Assembly: GCF_024802625.1 (NCBI RefSeq)
Contig: NZ_CP103371.1
Coordinates: 1,426,001-1,490,000, forward strand
DNA from: Massilia sp. H6
GTDB lineage: Bacteria > Pseudomonadota > Gammaproteobacteria > Burkholderiales > Burkholderiaceae_D
DNA: 64,000 bases
Reading direction: 5' to 3'
The notes below the pieces were generated by a model that was not told the origin of the DNA, did no database searches, and saw only the letters and a program-made list of their open reading frames with translations. Positions within the stretch are counted from its first letter, which is position 1, and every line of letters begins with the position of its first letter. The position numbers and the translations under genes were made by a program. Shown here one piece after another: positions 1 through 7,418 of this stretch.

Positions 1-1008
1 CTTGGCTAACACCAACTCGTCTTCCATTTGGTTGCGGATGATCATCTGGCGCACCAGGCGCGCGCCGACCCCGGCCAGCAGCAGGACCACCAGCACGGTG
101 ACAGCCGACAGTAGCAGGGTGGATTTTTGCCATTCGGCAAGAATTTCCTGCTTTGACTCGGCGGTAGCGACCAGCAGCGGAAAATTGTCCAGGTGCCGGT
201 AGCTGTACAGCCGCACCACGCCATCGACCTTCGACTGCATCATGGCGGTGCCGACCGGCCCGTTTTTCCAGTACAACTTGAACACTGCGCCATTGGCGAT
301 ATTCTGGCCAATCAGTTTTTCATTGAAGGGGCGGCGGTAGACCACCGTGCCGTTGTCGAGCGCGAGCAGGATCACGCCCGCTTTGCCGACGTCGAAACTG
401 TCGTACAGGTCGGCAAAGAAATCGATACGCACGGAGCCGAGGGCGACGCCACCGAAGCTGCCGTCGGGATTGTCGATGCGGCGCGACACCGGCAAGATCC
501 AGACCCCGCTCGAGCGACTGCGCACCGGGGCGCCGATGTGGGTGCCGCGGTCCTTGTTCTTCAGGTGGTACTGGAAATAGTCGCGGTCTTGATTGTTGCC
601 GGCAAGTGGACGGTCGAGCGAGCTCACCAGCCAGCTGCCGTCGGCGCCGTAGACGAACAATCCGTGCAGCTCCTTGACCTGGCCCACCATATTGCGCATG
701 TGGGAGCGCAACCGATTGGACGCGCGCTGGTCGAGGCCATCTTGTTCGACGCGCTCGACCACGCTCATCAGCACTGTATCGACGATCCTGAGCGAACCGG
801 CGGCCTGCGCGCTTAGCGCGCCCGCCATGTTCGAGGTAGCGGCCGCGTGCTCGGCCAGGCGGCTGCGCTGCGCACTCCAGGCACTCCAGGCCTGCGCCGC
901 CACCAGCAGGGCGCAGAACAGGGACAGCACCAGGATCGCATGCTGGACGGCCGGTCGCTTGCTGGGGAGCGGGCCGCTGAGGGTAGGGACAGGCTGGCTG
1001 GGAGGCAT
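1..1008 (-). CDS. dCache-domain membrane sensor protein, N-terminal part (cut by left edge)
   Basis: Only the first 336 residues are in the window; the output domain lies beyond the left edge. An N-terminal membrane segment (about residues 24-41) is followed by an extracytoplasmic region of about 250 residues. This region carries the dCache_1-type signature DRDYFQYH (141-148) and a following GAPVRSRSSGVWILPVSR stretch, typical of periplasmic ligand-binding sensors. A second membrane segment lies at about residues 297-316, and the chain then turns cytoplasmic (RLVRQMIIRNQ). The family usually ends in GGDEF, PAS/HisKA or methyl-accepting domains; which applies here cannot be seen. The ATG at 1008 fits the position of the first membrane segment. 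The architecture is directly visible; the sensory role is inferred from the family. Confidence 0.85.
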   Translation of the reverse strand, partial: MPPSQPVPTLSGPLPSKRPAVQHAILVLSLFCALLVAAQAWSAWSAQRSRLAEHAAATSNMAGALSAQAAGSLRIVDTVLMSVVERVEQDGLDQRASNRLRSHMRNMVGQVKELHGLFVYGADGSWLVSSLDRPLAGNNQDRDYFQYHLKNKDRGTHIGAPVRSRSSGVWILPVSRRIDNPDGSFGGVALGSVRIDFFADLYDSFDVGKAGVILLALDNGTVVYRRPFNEKLIGQNIANGAVFKLYWKNGPVGTAMMQSKVDGVVRLYSYRHLDNFPLLVATAESKQEILAEWQKSTLLLSAVTVLVVLLLAGVGARLVRQMIIRNQMEDELVLAK

Positions 1009-1419
1009 CAGGAAGGCCGCAGGCGGCGCCAAGGTTGCCGGAGCTTCGAGAATAGCTACGGCGCGTGGAAAAGTCGAGCGCGCCACGCGGCGGCGCCCTG
1101 GCTAAGTTTAAATTGTCGGAGCGCCATGCTGCTGCAGGCCGAGATCGTGTAACGCAGTCCGTTATGATAACAGCATTGCTTTGTATGCATGAGTGAGACA
1201 AGAGTCTGCGCGCGCTTGAAAATAAATCCGAAATCATTAGGTGAAAGCCGAAAAGGCCTGTATCTTCGGTTCTGCACTACATCAAGTCGTTGTTATTGTT
1301 GGTCTTTCTTTCCTGTTCGCCGTTCGGCGGTCCCGTTTGATTTCCTCCTGTTACACCCTCTCTTGGTCGACTGTGCGCCTCGGGCGTTTTTGCCCTATGC
1401 AAACAAAAAAGGACTTCAA
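1009..1419. other. intergenic region upstream of the cold-shock gene, probable long 5' leader
   Basis: No coding sequence is convincing here. The last 200 bases are poorer in G+C than the flanks and T-rich, as expected for the long structured leader of cspA-type mRNAs. I could not identify a clear promoter or a cold box by eye. The divergent sensor gene starts at 1008, so both promoters should lie in this stretch. Confidence 0.5.
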
Positions 1420-1629
1420 ATGACTACTCAAACCGGCACCGTAAAATGGTTCAACGATTCCAAGGGCTTCGGCTTCATCACGCCTGACGCAGGCGGCGGC
1501 GACTTGTTCGCCCACTTCGGCGACATTCAGTCGGAAGGCTTCAAGAGCCTGGCCGAAAACCAGCGTGTTTCGTTCGAGCGTTCGACCGGACCTAAAGGCG
1601 AAAAAGCCGGCAATATCCGCGCAATTTAA
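1420..1629 (+). CDS. cold-shock protein, CspA family
   Basis: A 69-residue single cold-shock domain, the normal length for the family. Both RNA-binding motifs are intact: RNP1 KGFGFI (about residues 15-20) and an RNP2-like DLFAHF (28-33); the start TGTVKWFND is canonical. These proteins bind single-stranded RNA and DNA and act as RNA chaperones during cold shock or in stationary phase. The ATG at 1420 is preceded by an AAAAAGGAC ribosome site. A long T-rich leader upstream would fit post-transcriptional regulation, which is inference. A hairpin terminator follows at 1747-1770. Which csp paralogue this is cannot be decided. Confidence 0.97.
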   Translation: MTTQTGTVKWFNDSKGFGFITPDAGGGDLFAHFGDIQSEGFKSLAENQRVSFERSTGPKGEKAGNIRAI

Positions 1630-1655
1630 TCAGCCAGCTGATTATTCATTCCCTT

Positions 1656-1738
1656 CGGCGCGCACTACGCAGATAGCGTAGGCGAGGCTGGAGTGGAAGA
1701 AGCGGCGCGCACCACGCAGATAGCATGGGCGAGGCCGT
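1656..1738. repeat. two imperfect ~36-bp direct repeats, 47-bp period, behind cspA
   Basis: Copies start at 1656 and 1703 and share the core ACGCAGATAGC and a GGGCGAGG/GGCGAGG end, differing at only a few positions. They lie between the cold-shock stop codon and its terminator. No open reading frame is supported across them. Function unknown. Confidence 0.6.
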
Positions 1739-1746
1739 AGCGATAG

Positions 1747-1770
1747 AAAACCCGCCAATTGGCGGGTTTT
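1747..1770 (+). terminator. rho-independent terminator of the cold-shock gene
   Basis: A perfect stem AAAACCCGCC / GGCGGGTTTT with an AATT loop, running into T residues. It sits about 120 bases after the cold-shock stop codon. Confidence 0.85.
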
Positions 1771-1824
1771 TGCATTTGGTGGTGCTTGCTCGGCCGTAAA
1801 ACGTCGTCTGGAAGCTGCTCCAAA

Positions 1825-1866
1825 AACAAAAGGCTTACTCGCATATCGCTGAGTAAGCCTTTTGTT
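1825..1866. terminator. long hairpin, likely the original tRNA-His terminator
   Basis: Arms of 16 bases (AACAAAAGGCTTACTC and its complement) enclose a 10-base loop. The A-rich left and T-rich right flanks let it work in both directions. It lies directly behind the duplicated tRNA-His 3' end at 1876-1898. The functional tRNA-His near 4.8 kb has a related but different hairpin. The simplest reading is that this was the tRNA terminator before the island inserted. Confidence 0.7.
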
Positions 1867-1875
1867 TTGCTGCTA

Positions 1876-1898
1876 AATTCTTGGGGTGGCTGATGGGG
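1876..1898. repeat. att-like direct repeat, distal copy (tRNA-His 3' fragment)
   Basis: Exact 23-bp match to 4794-4816. It contains the complement of the tRNA 3' end GCCACCCCA and nothing further of the tRNA, so this copy is not a tRNA gene. Confidence 0.85.
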
Positions 1899-1927
1899 GA
1901 CCACTGGCCAGAGGAAAACTGTGGTGG

Positions 1928-2812
1928 TCAAGTAATTTCGGACACAACGATAGGTTCTTTCACTGCCATTTTCCGTTCATAAACGGCGGGCGGCAGGTTG
2001 CCCAGTGCTGAATTTATACGCTTGCAGTTGTAGAGTCCGACGATGTAGTCGGTGATGTCGGCCTTGGCCTCGGCGTGATTGGCGTATTGCCACTGCCATA
2101 CGCGCTCCATCTTGAGATTCAGGAAGAAGCGCTCTGCAACGGCGTTGTCCCAACAATTTCCCTTTCGGCTCATGCTGCAAACGAAGCCGTGCTCGGCCAG
2201 CAGATCTTGGTAAAGCTCACTCGCGTACTGGCTGCCCCGGTCCGAATGGACGATCAATCCGGGCGCCGGGCGCCGCTGTTGAATCGCCATGTTCAGGGCG
2301 TCGCAGACCAGCTTGGCGGGCATGCTCGGCGCCATGGCCCAGCCGACCACCTTACGCGCGTACAGGTCCAGCACGGTGGCAAGGTACAACCAGCCAGCGC
2401 CGGTGCGAATGTAGGTGATGTCGCTGACGTAAGCCAGGTTCGGCGCCGTCGGATTGAACTGCCGGTCGAGCACATTGGCGGCCACCGGCAGGCCATGCCT
2501 GCTGTCTGTCGTGTGAACGAATTTGCGCTTCCAGACGGGCTTCAAGGCTGCCTTGCGCATCAAACTGCGCACCTTGTAACGCCCGATGTTGAAGCCTTGG
2601 CTGGCCATGGCAGCGACCAGCCGACGGCTGCCGTAGCTCTGATGGCTAGCCATGAACGCGGCCTTCAGGTGCACGGTCGCCTTGCAGACAACCGGCTTGG
2701 CGGTACGACGCTGCGCCTCGTAAAAACCGGACCGGCTGACGTCCAGGACGCGGCAACTGTGCTGGACGGGGATGGCCTCCTTTTGCAGCTGACGAACGAC
2801 TTGATACGTCAT
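1928..2812 (-). CDS. IS3-family transposase orfB, DDE integrase core
   Basis: 294 residues: an N-terminal HTH_21-like region with YGSRRLVAAM, then an rve integrase core. The catalytic triad is visible as D in YVSDITYI, D in IVHSDRGSQYAS and E in NCWDNAVAERFF. Length and motifs are complete, so the protein may be active. Its ATG overlaps the orfA stop as ATGA, suggesting translational coupling rather than the programmed -1 frameshift common in IS3 elements. The stop codon lies in the terminal inverted repeat. Confidence 0.95.
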   Translation of the reverse strand: MTYQVVRQLQKEAIPVQHSCRVLDVSRSGFYEAQRRTAKPVVCKATVHLKAAFMASHQSYGSRRLVAAMASQGFNIGRYKVRSLMRKAALKPVWKRKFVHTTDSRHGLPVAANVLDRQFNPTAPNLAYVSDITYIRTGAGWLYLATVLDLYARKVVGWAMAPSMPAKLVCDALNMAIQQRRPAPGLIVHSDRGSQYASELYQDLLAEHGFVCSMSRKGNCWDNAVAERFFLNLKMERVWQWQYANHAEAKADITDYIVGLYNCKRINSALGNLPPAVYERKMAVKEPIVVSEIT

Positions 2813-3108
2813 TTCATTTCGCGGGCAAAGAAGGCCGAGGCCTTTCTTAAGATGGTCACATCTTGTCTGAGTTGCAGATTTTCCGCCTCCAGTTGCCGGA
2901 TCCTTTGCTGCTCTGCGGTGAGCGGTTTGCCAATGCCTGGCTGGCCGCTCTGCTCAGCGCCGTATTGAGCCAGCGAGCGCCGGATTGCCGTCTGGCCGAT
3001 GTTCGTGCTCTCGCTGACGTTCTGGATGCTCTGACCTTGCTCTTTGATCATCCGAACCACTTCTAGCTTCAGGCTGGGATCAAAGGTCTTTCGTTTTCTT
3101 GCTGTCAT
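2809..3108 (-). CDS. IS3-family transposase orfA, helix-turn-helix protein
   Basis: 99 residues with the usual orfA plan: a basic start (KRKTFDPSLKLEVVRMI), a helix-turn-helix (QSIQNVSESTNIGQTAIRR), and a C-terminal leucine-zipper-like stretch (EQQRIRQLEAENLQLRQDV) used for multimerisation. The start ATG at 3108 follows a GAGGAG ribosome site. The end overlaps orfB by four bases. Confidence 0.93.
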   Translation of the reverse strand: MTARKRKTFDPSLKLEVVRMIKEQGQSIQNVSESTNIGQTAIRRSLAQYGAEQSGQPGIGKPLTAEQQRIRQLEAENLQLRQDVTILRKASAFFAREMK

Positions 3109-3167
3109 GTATTACTCCTCAGAAGATGGATTTTCCACCTATTGAGGTGTGCGGGCAAATTAGACCA

Positions 3168-3524
3168 CAGCATACGAACCTGCGCCGGCTGATGGCGCAC
3201 GCCGAGAAGAAGGCCAAGGAAGAGGGCGTCGAGTTCGCACGCTTCACGCTGAAGGACATGCGGCCAGCGGCGGTGACGGATCGGGTAGAAGACGGGGACG
3301 AAACAATCACGAACGCTACCGGACACAGTAGCGATCGCATGGTTCGTAAAGTGTACGACAGGCGGAAAACGAAGGTGGCGCGCTACGGAGTGACTTCGTC
3401 CGATAGATCAGTAGCTGCGCCGCCGGTACTACTTGGAGGTGCCGAGGTGGCGGCGGTTCACCTCGAAGTCGAATCTGGACTTGATCATTTCGTTAATCTG
3501 CTTCGTCGTGTTTACAAAGCGTAG
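3168..3524 (+). pseudogene. tyrosine recombinase (phage-type integrase), C-terminal remnant
   Basis: Reading from the IS edge, the frame gives a piece of the catalytic domain: AEKKAKEEGVEFARFTLKDM, then R of DMRPAAVT, the GHSS histidine box (ATGHSSDRM) and the nucleophile region VRKVYDRRK. This matches the second half of the R-H-R-Y active site of tyrosine integrases. The N-terminal domain, first catalytic part and start codon are missing, removed at the IS boundary. The frame stays open to 3524, but the natural end was probably near 3400; the rest is antisense to the neighbouring STAS-like gene. It was most likely the integrase that placed the island in tRNA-His. Confidence 0.75.
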
Positions 3525-3731
3525 ATTAGTTTTGATTGTGTCAAACGAGACCACATCCAACAACTTGATCAGCGATGTGTTGATAAACGAAGACGGAACG
3601 GTGTCTACCCCGTCGAACGAAAGCTCAATGCGCTCCCCCCGGGTAAGCCGAGGACACAACACATCGTAAATCTTCTGTCCATCATCCTGTGAATAACATC
3701 GACGAACGATGTCGAGGGCACGGATTACCAT
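3429..3731 (-). CDS. STAS-like (DUF4325-type) protein of the island module
   Basis: 100 residues from the ATG at 3731, which overlaps the stop of the upstream GHKL gene by seven bases (ATGGTAA). This indicates a coupled two-gene operon. The pattern ERIELSFDGVDTVPSSFINT followed by a hydrophobic LIKLLDVV and the strand NLRFVNTT resembles the DUF4325 STAS-like family. That family often occurs beside GHKL ATPases. By analogy with SpoIIAA-type anti-anti-sigma proteins it could be a partner, and perhaps substrate, of the ATPase. This is inference; no function is established. A longer in-frame start at 3860 would overlap the upstream gene by 136 bases and is unlikely. Confidence 0.75.
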   Translation of the reverse strand: MVIRALDIVRRCYSQDDGQKIYDVLCPRLTRGERIELSFDGVDTVPSSFINTSLIKLLDVVSFDTIKTNLRFVNTTKQINEMIKSRFDFEVNRRHLGTSK

Positions 3732-4663
3732 TCGAACTCCTCCTTCTCCGCGATCGGTTCCAAGGAACCAGTTCTGAACGTGATTTGAATCAAGGTACCA
3801 GGGTACGATACCGTTTCGGTACGAGGCGACATGCGTACCCCCGACGCTGCATGAATGCAATTAAAAGTGCCTTTGAGAGACTGTACGAAAACTCTACCAC
3901 GATTGTTCTCTACTACGTAACGGGTAAGAATATTGAGGCCAGCACCGCGATTTCGGTGGGTGCTCTTAGTCGTGAATCCCTCAATGACAGCCTTCGCGAG
4001 GGCCGCAGCATCGCTGATCCCCGGCTCGACTTTACGGACGTTAAACGGGATCCCGACGCCGAAGTCAGAAATCGTCAACATGACCTCGCCCTTTTGCGGA
4101 TAGTGCTGCGCGAACACACATCCGATCTTTTCTCCAGAGTGGTCACTGATATTGTTAAATATCTCCTGCAAACAAACGTAGATCGATGCAAACGATGCGG
4201 GCGATAACCCGACACGTTGCGAAATCCACTCAGCGAACGTATGGTGGATCCATGACCAACTTCTGTCGTAAGTCACCAGTTCGAGAGGCAATGTCGTAGT
4301 GCGCAGCTTACTTCCCTTGAAGACAGGCTCTCCAACGTAACGTAAGAAAAAAGCCGAGTCGTCCAGGAACTTGTTCCCTTCCGTTGGGAAGTGAAAGTTC
4401 CGAAACACGACTTTGGTTCCGTGTTTGTGGCGTAAATACTCAACGACGTTCGACAGCACCGTGATAGCAGTCGGGTCAGCAAAATTTAATTTCGCGAAAT
4501 CCAAGATGATCTTGCTAGCTCGTGGGTTTGACTCTTCATCCAGCGCGCCCTGCAAGAGAACGTGCAAATTCTTTGCGTTGAAACTGAACGGCAACGAAAC
4601 CGTCACTGGTGGGGTAAGCAAGCCCGAAAGTAGGTTCATCGTCAGCCGTATGGGTAATGTCAT
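3725..4663 (-). CDS. STAS-like/GHKL ATPase fusion protein of the island module
   Basis: 312 residues. Residues 50-90 (ILDFAKLNFADPTAITVL, then VVEYLRHKHGTKVVFRNF) read as a STAS-like strand-helix pattern. The C-terminal half is a GHKL ATP-binding domain: N box E167-IFNN-ISDH (167-175), G1 box DFGVG (200-204), G2 box RGAGLNIL (239-246). There is no membrane segment, no HisKA phosphoacceptor and no receiver domain, so this is not a classical sensor kinase. The layout recalls SpoIIAB/RsbW-like anti-sigma or serine kinases working with STAS partners. The following gene is such a partner. The G+C content is clearly lower than that of the chromosome around it. Start at 4663 or the ATG eight codons later; neither has a strong ribosome site. 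Confidence 0.8.
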   Translation of the reverse strand: MTLPIRLTMNLLSGLLTPPVTVSLPFSFNAKNLHVLLQGALDEESNPRASKIILDFAKLNFADPTAITVLSNVVEYLRHKHGTKVVFRNFHFPTEGNKFLDDSAFFLRYVGEPVFKGSKLRTTTLPLELVTYDRSWSWIHHTFAEWISQRVGLSPASFASIYVCLQEIFNNISDHSGEKIGCVFAQHYPQKGEVMLTISDFGVGIPFNVRKVEPGISDAAALAKAVIEGFTTKSTHRNRGAGLNILTRYVVENNRGRVFVQSLKGTFNCIHAASGVRMSPRTETVSYPGTLIQITFRTGSLEPIAEKEEFEW

Positions 4664-4744
4664 GCAGATTGTTTATTGGAAGGTGCCGTAACCTCGAAGA
4701 TGCATATGGGATCTTCCAAAATTTGGAATTCATCTTCCAAAAAG

Positions 4745-4785
4745 ACAAAAGGGCTACAAGCTGGAAGCGTGTAACCCTTTGTTTT
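4745..4785 (-). terminator. imperfect hairpin behind tRNA-His
   Basis: On the minus strand a stem beginning CAAAGGGTTACACGCT pairs imperfectly with AGCTTGTAGCCCTTTTG and runs into T-rich sequence. It follows the tRNA 3' end, so it probably ends the tRNA-His transcript and comes from the island side of the junction. Confidence 0.6.
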
Positions 4786-4793
4786 TACTGCCG

Positions 4794-4816
4794 AATTCTT
4801 GGGGTGGCTGATGGGG
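4794..4816. repeat. att-like direct repeat, tRNA-proximal copy
   Basis: Exact 23-bp match to 1876-1898, overlapping the last 17 bases of the intact tRNA-His (minus strand). Integration therefore left the tRNA functional. Confidence 0.85.
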
Positions 4817-4876
4817 CTCGAACCCACGACAACAGGAATCACAATCCTGGACTCTACCAACTGAGCTACAGCCACC
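4800..4876 (-). tRNA. tRNA-His (anticodon GTG)
   Basis: A cloverleaf is readable: G-1 plus acceptor GTGGCTG pairing with CAGCCAC, D arm AGCTCAGTTGGTAGAG, anticodon loop ATTGTGATT with GTG, T loop GTTCGAG, and an encoded CCA. The extra G at position -1 and the anticodon identify histidine. Its 3' end is the target site of the neighbouring island. Confidence 0.97.
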
Positions 4877-4917
4877 ACTGTCTTGCATCCGCCGCGTTGT
4901 TGCTGCGACAGAACAAG

Positions 4918-4946
4918 ATTATACAAACAACTTCGCGAACTGGCAA
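4918..4946 (-). promoter_or_regulatory. sigma-70-type promoter of tRNA-His
   Basis: On the minus strand TTGCCA (4946-4941), a 17-base spacer and a perfect TATAAT (4923-4918) lie about 40 bases before the tRNA. The -35 box sits just past the murI stop codon. Confidence 0.8.
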
Positions 4947-4948
4947 AT

Positions 4949-5818
4949 CTAAATGTGCGGTGTGGCCGAACCCGGCCGGGAAAGGCTGGCTTCGACTTCA
5001 TGTACCGGCGGGTCCTGCCCCAGCAAGGTCGAGAACGCCGCCGTGAGCGCCGCCGCGCTGGCGCTGGTGAAACCGTCCAGGCGCGCCGGCTGGCCGTCGC
5101 CCGCGCGCAGCAGCCCGGCCGCGCCCAGCAGGCGTGCCAGCTGGCGCGCCACCGCGTCGCCGGTGTCGATCAGCATCACCTCTGCGGCCGTATGCTGGCC
5201 GATTACGGCCTCGATCGAGGCCTGCACCAGCGGGTAGTGGGTGCAGCCGAGCACCAAGGTATCTGCCCCTTGCGCCAGCAGCGGAGCGATATAGCGTTGC
5301 AGCATGGCTTCGAGCGCCTGGGTGTCGCCCGCGCCGAACTCGATCTGGTCGGCCAGGCCGACACAGGGCTGTAGCAAGAAGCGCGCGCCATGAGCCTGGT
5401 GGATCTGGTCGCGCAGCAGCAGGAATTTTTCGCCAGCCAGCGTGCGTTCGGTGGCCAGTACGCCAACGATGCCCGTGCGGGTCGCCGCCGCGGCGGGTTT
5501 GAGACCCGGTTCGACGCCAACGATGGGCATCTCGGGATAGCGCGCGCGCAGCACGCGTACCGCAGCAACGGTGGCGGTATTGCAGGCCACCACCAGGGCC
5601 TTGACGCGGTGCGCCGCGAGATAGCCGGCCACGGCCAGCACGCGTTCGATGACGACGTGCTCGGGCTTGTCGCCATAGGGGGCAAAGCTGGTGTCGGCGA
5701 AGTACAGGAGATGTTCGTGCGGCAGCTGCGCCTGGATGTGGCGCAGCACCGAAAAGCCGCCGACGCCCGAGTCGAAGATACCGACCGGGGCATCGGGGGG
5801 GAGGGCAGGAGTGGTCAT
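4949..5818 (-). CDS. murI: glutamate racemase
   Basis: 289 residues, normal length. Makes D-glutamate for peptidoglycan in the cytoplasm. The N terminus VGIFDSGVGGFSVLR carries the first catalytic region, with the conserved D and S. Both catalytic cysteines are visible: ALVVACNTATV and LVLGCTHYPL. The gene follows fumarase on the same strand with 39 bases between, so the two may be cotranscribed. The tRNA-His promoter lies at its 3' end. Confidence 0.97.
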   Translation of the reverse strand: MTTPALPPDAPVGIFDSGVGGFSVLRHIQAQLPHEHLLYFADTSFAPYGDKPEHVVIERVLAVAGYLAAHRVKALVVACNTATVAAVRVLRARYPEMPIVGVEPGLKPAAAATRTGIVGVLATERTLAGEKFLLLRDQIHQAHGARFLLQPCVGLADQIEFGAGDTQALEAMLQRYIAPLLAQGADTLVLGCTHYPLVQASIEAVIGQHTAAEVMLIDTGDAVARQLARLLGAAGLLRAGDGQPARLDGFTSASAAALTAAFSTLLGQDPPVHEVEASLSRPGSATPHI

Positions 5819-5857
5819 GGACAGGGACGCGGGCTGGCGAAACAGCCCGCGAGTCGA

Positions 5858-7393
5858 TTACACCGCGTTGACCGGAATGCCCTTGAGCGATTCGATCCTG
5901 GCAGCCCATTCCTTGGGACCGGTGGTGTGCACCGAGGTGCCGGTCGAATCGACGGCGACCGTGACCGGCATGTCGGTGACGTCGAATTCGTAGATCGCTT
6001 CCATGCCCAGGTCGGCGAAGCCGACCACGGTGGCCGACTTGATTGCCTTCGACACCAGGTAGGCCGAGCCGCCGACGGCCATCAGGTAGGCCGACTGGTG
6101 GCGCTGGATCGATTCGATCGCCATCGGGCCGCGTTCGGCCTTGCCGATCATCGAGATCAGGCCGGTTTTCTCCAGCATCATGTCGGTGAACTTGTCCATG
6201 CGGGTCGCGGTGGTCGGGCCTGCCGGACCAACCACCTCAGTGCCTACCGGATCGACCGGGCCGACGTAATAGATGACACGGTTGGTGAAGTCCACCGGCA
6301 GCGCTTCGCCCTTGGCCAGCATGTCCTGGATACGCTTGTGCGCGGCATCGCGGCCGGTCAGCATCTTGCCGTTCAGCAGTAGCGTCTGGCCCGGCGTCCA
6401 CGAGGCGACTTCCGCTTTCGTCAGCGTGTTCAGGTCGACGCGCTTGGACTTTTCGGTGTCAGGCCGCCAGTGCACGTCTGGCCAGCTCGACAGCGCAGGC
6501 GGCTCGATGTACGAGGGGCCCGAGCCGTCCAGCACGAAGTGGGCGTGACGGGTGGCCGCGCAGTTCGGGATCATTGCCACCGGCTTGGAGGCCGCGTGGG
6601 TCGGGTACATGTTGATCTTCACGTCGAGCACCGTGGTCAGGCCGCCCAAGCCCTGGGCGCCGATGCCCAGCGCATTGATCTTGTCGCACAGCTCGATCCG
6701 GAGTTCTTCTGTCTTGTTTTGCGGGCCGCGTTGCTTGAGCTCGTACATGTCGATGTCTTCCATCAGCGACTCCTTGGCCATGAGCATCGCCTTTTCGGCG
6801 GTACCGCCGATGCCGATCCCGAGCATGCCCGGCGGGCACCAGCCGGCACCCATCAGCGGCACGGTCTTCATGACCCAGTCCACCAGCGAGTCGGACGGGT
6901 TGAGCATGACAAATTTGGTCTTGTTCTCGGAGCCGCCGCCCTTGGCCGCGACCTTGACGTCGACGGTCTCGCCTTCGACCAGTTCCATGTGGACCACGGC
7001 CGGGGTATTGTCCTTGGTGTTCTTGCGCTCGAAGTGAGGGTCGGCCACGATCGAGGCGCGCAGCTTGTTGTCCTCGAAGGCATAGGCACGGCGCACGCCT
7101 TCATTGACGGCGTCGGTGACGGTGCCGGTAAAGCCTTCGAAGCGCACGCCCATGCCGATCTTGAGGAACACGTTGACGATGCCGGTGTCCTGGCAGATCG
7201 GACGCTTGCCTTCCGCGCACATGCGCGAGTTCGTCAGGATCTGGGCAATGGCGTCCTTCGCGGCCGCACTTTGCTCAGTCTCATATGCGCGCGCCAGATG
7301 CTGGATATAGTCGGCCGGATGGTAGTAGCTGATGTACTGGAGCGCGGCCGCGACCGATTCGATGAGGTCGCTTTGGGTGATAACGGTGGTCAT
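5858..7393 (-). CDS. fumarate hydratase, class I (iron-sulfur)
   Basis: 511 residues, length of the fused class I fumarase (alpha and beta parts in one chain). Converts fumarate to malate in the TCA cycle. The [4Fe-4S] cysteine contexts are visible: KRPICQDTGI near residue 60, MIPNCAATRHAHF near the middle, and GAGWCPPGMLGIGIGGTAEKA. The C-terminal fumarase beta part (TGRDAAHKRI, GPAGPTTATRMD) is intact. It lies upstream of murI on the same strand. Named fumA, fumB or fum in different annotations, so no symbol is given. Confidence 0.95.
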   Translation of the reverse strand: MTTVITQSDLIESVAAALQYISYYHPADYIQHLARAYETEQSAAAKDAIAQILTNSRMCAEGKRPICQDTGIVNVFLKIGMGVRFEGFTGTVTDAVNEGVRRAYAFEDNKLRASIVADPHFERKNTKDNTPAVVHMELVEGETVDVKVAAKGGGSENKTKFVMLNPSDSLVDWVMKTVPLMGAGWCPPGMLGIGIGGTAEKAMLMAKESLMEDIDMYELKQRGPQNKTEELRIELCDKINALGIGAQGLGGLTTVLDVKINMYPTHAASKPVAMIPNCAATRHAHFVLDGSGPSYIEPPALSSWPDVHWRPDTEKSKRVDLNTLTKAEVASWTPGQTLLLNGKMLTGRDAAHKRIQDMLAKGEALPVDFTNRVIYYVGPVDPVGTEVVGPAGPTTATRMDKFTDMMLEKTGLISMIGKAERGPMAIESIQRHQSAYLMAVGGSAYLVSKAIKSATVVGFADLGMEAIYEFDVTDMPVTVAVDSTGTSVHTTGPKEWAARIESLKGIPVNAV

Positions 7394-7418
7394 GGAAGTT
7401 TTCGTCTCGATCAGGGGA

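Larger units (their letters stand above)
1925..3167 (-). mobile_element. IS3-family insertion sequence
   Basis: The two transposase frames orfA and orfB lie between imperfect inverted ends that begin TGGTC on each side (1925 on the plus strand, 3167 on the minus strand). They share a later AATTT and a CACAC-like block with a small gap. The ends are approximate. No matching short target duplication is obvious (GTGG on the left, CACA on the right), which would fit a deletion accompanying or following insertion. The element abuts the integrase stump on its right. Confidence 0.75.
1876..4816. mobile_element. small genomic island inserted at the 3' end of tRNA-His
   Basis: A 23-bp sequence from the tRNA-His 3' end, including the acceptor and part of the T arm, is exactly repeated at 1876-1898 and 4794-4816. 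Between the copies lie an IS3-family element, a truncated tyrosine-recombinase C terminus, and a two-gene module. Parts of this stretch are visibly poorer in G+C than the surroundings (3481-3540 is only about one third G+C). tRNA 3' ends are standard target sites for tyrosine integrases, and a repeat of this type is the expected att footprint. The integrase is broken, so the island is probably immobile. Confidence 0.85.

Noticed and set aside
1879..1898. Second, truncated tRNA-His gene
   Set aside because: Only the 3' end is present; no anticodon or D arm. It is better explained as an att footprint.
3099..3524. Complete gene encoding a 141-residue protein
   Set aside because: Its first residues come from the IS end and its last part is antisense to the STAS-like gene; only the middle has integrase similarity.
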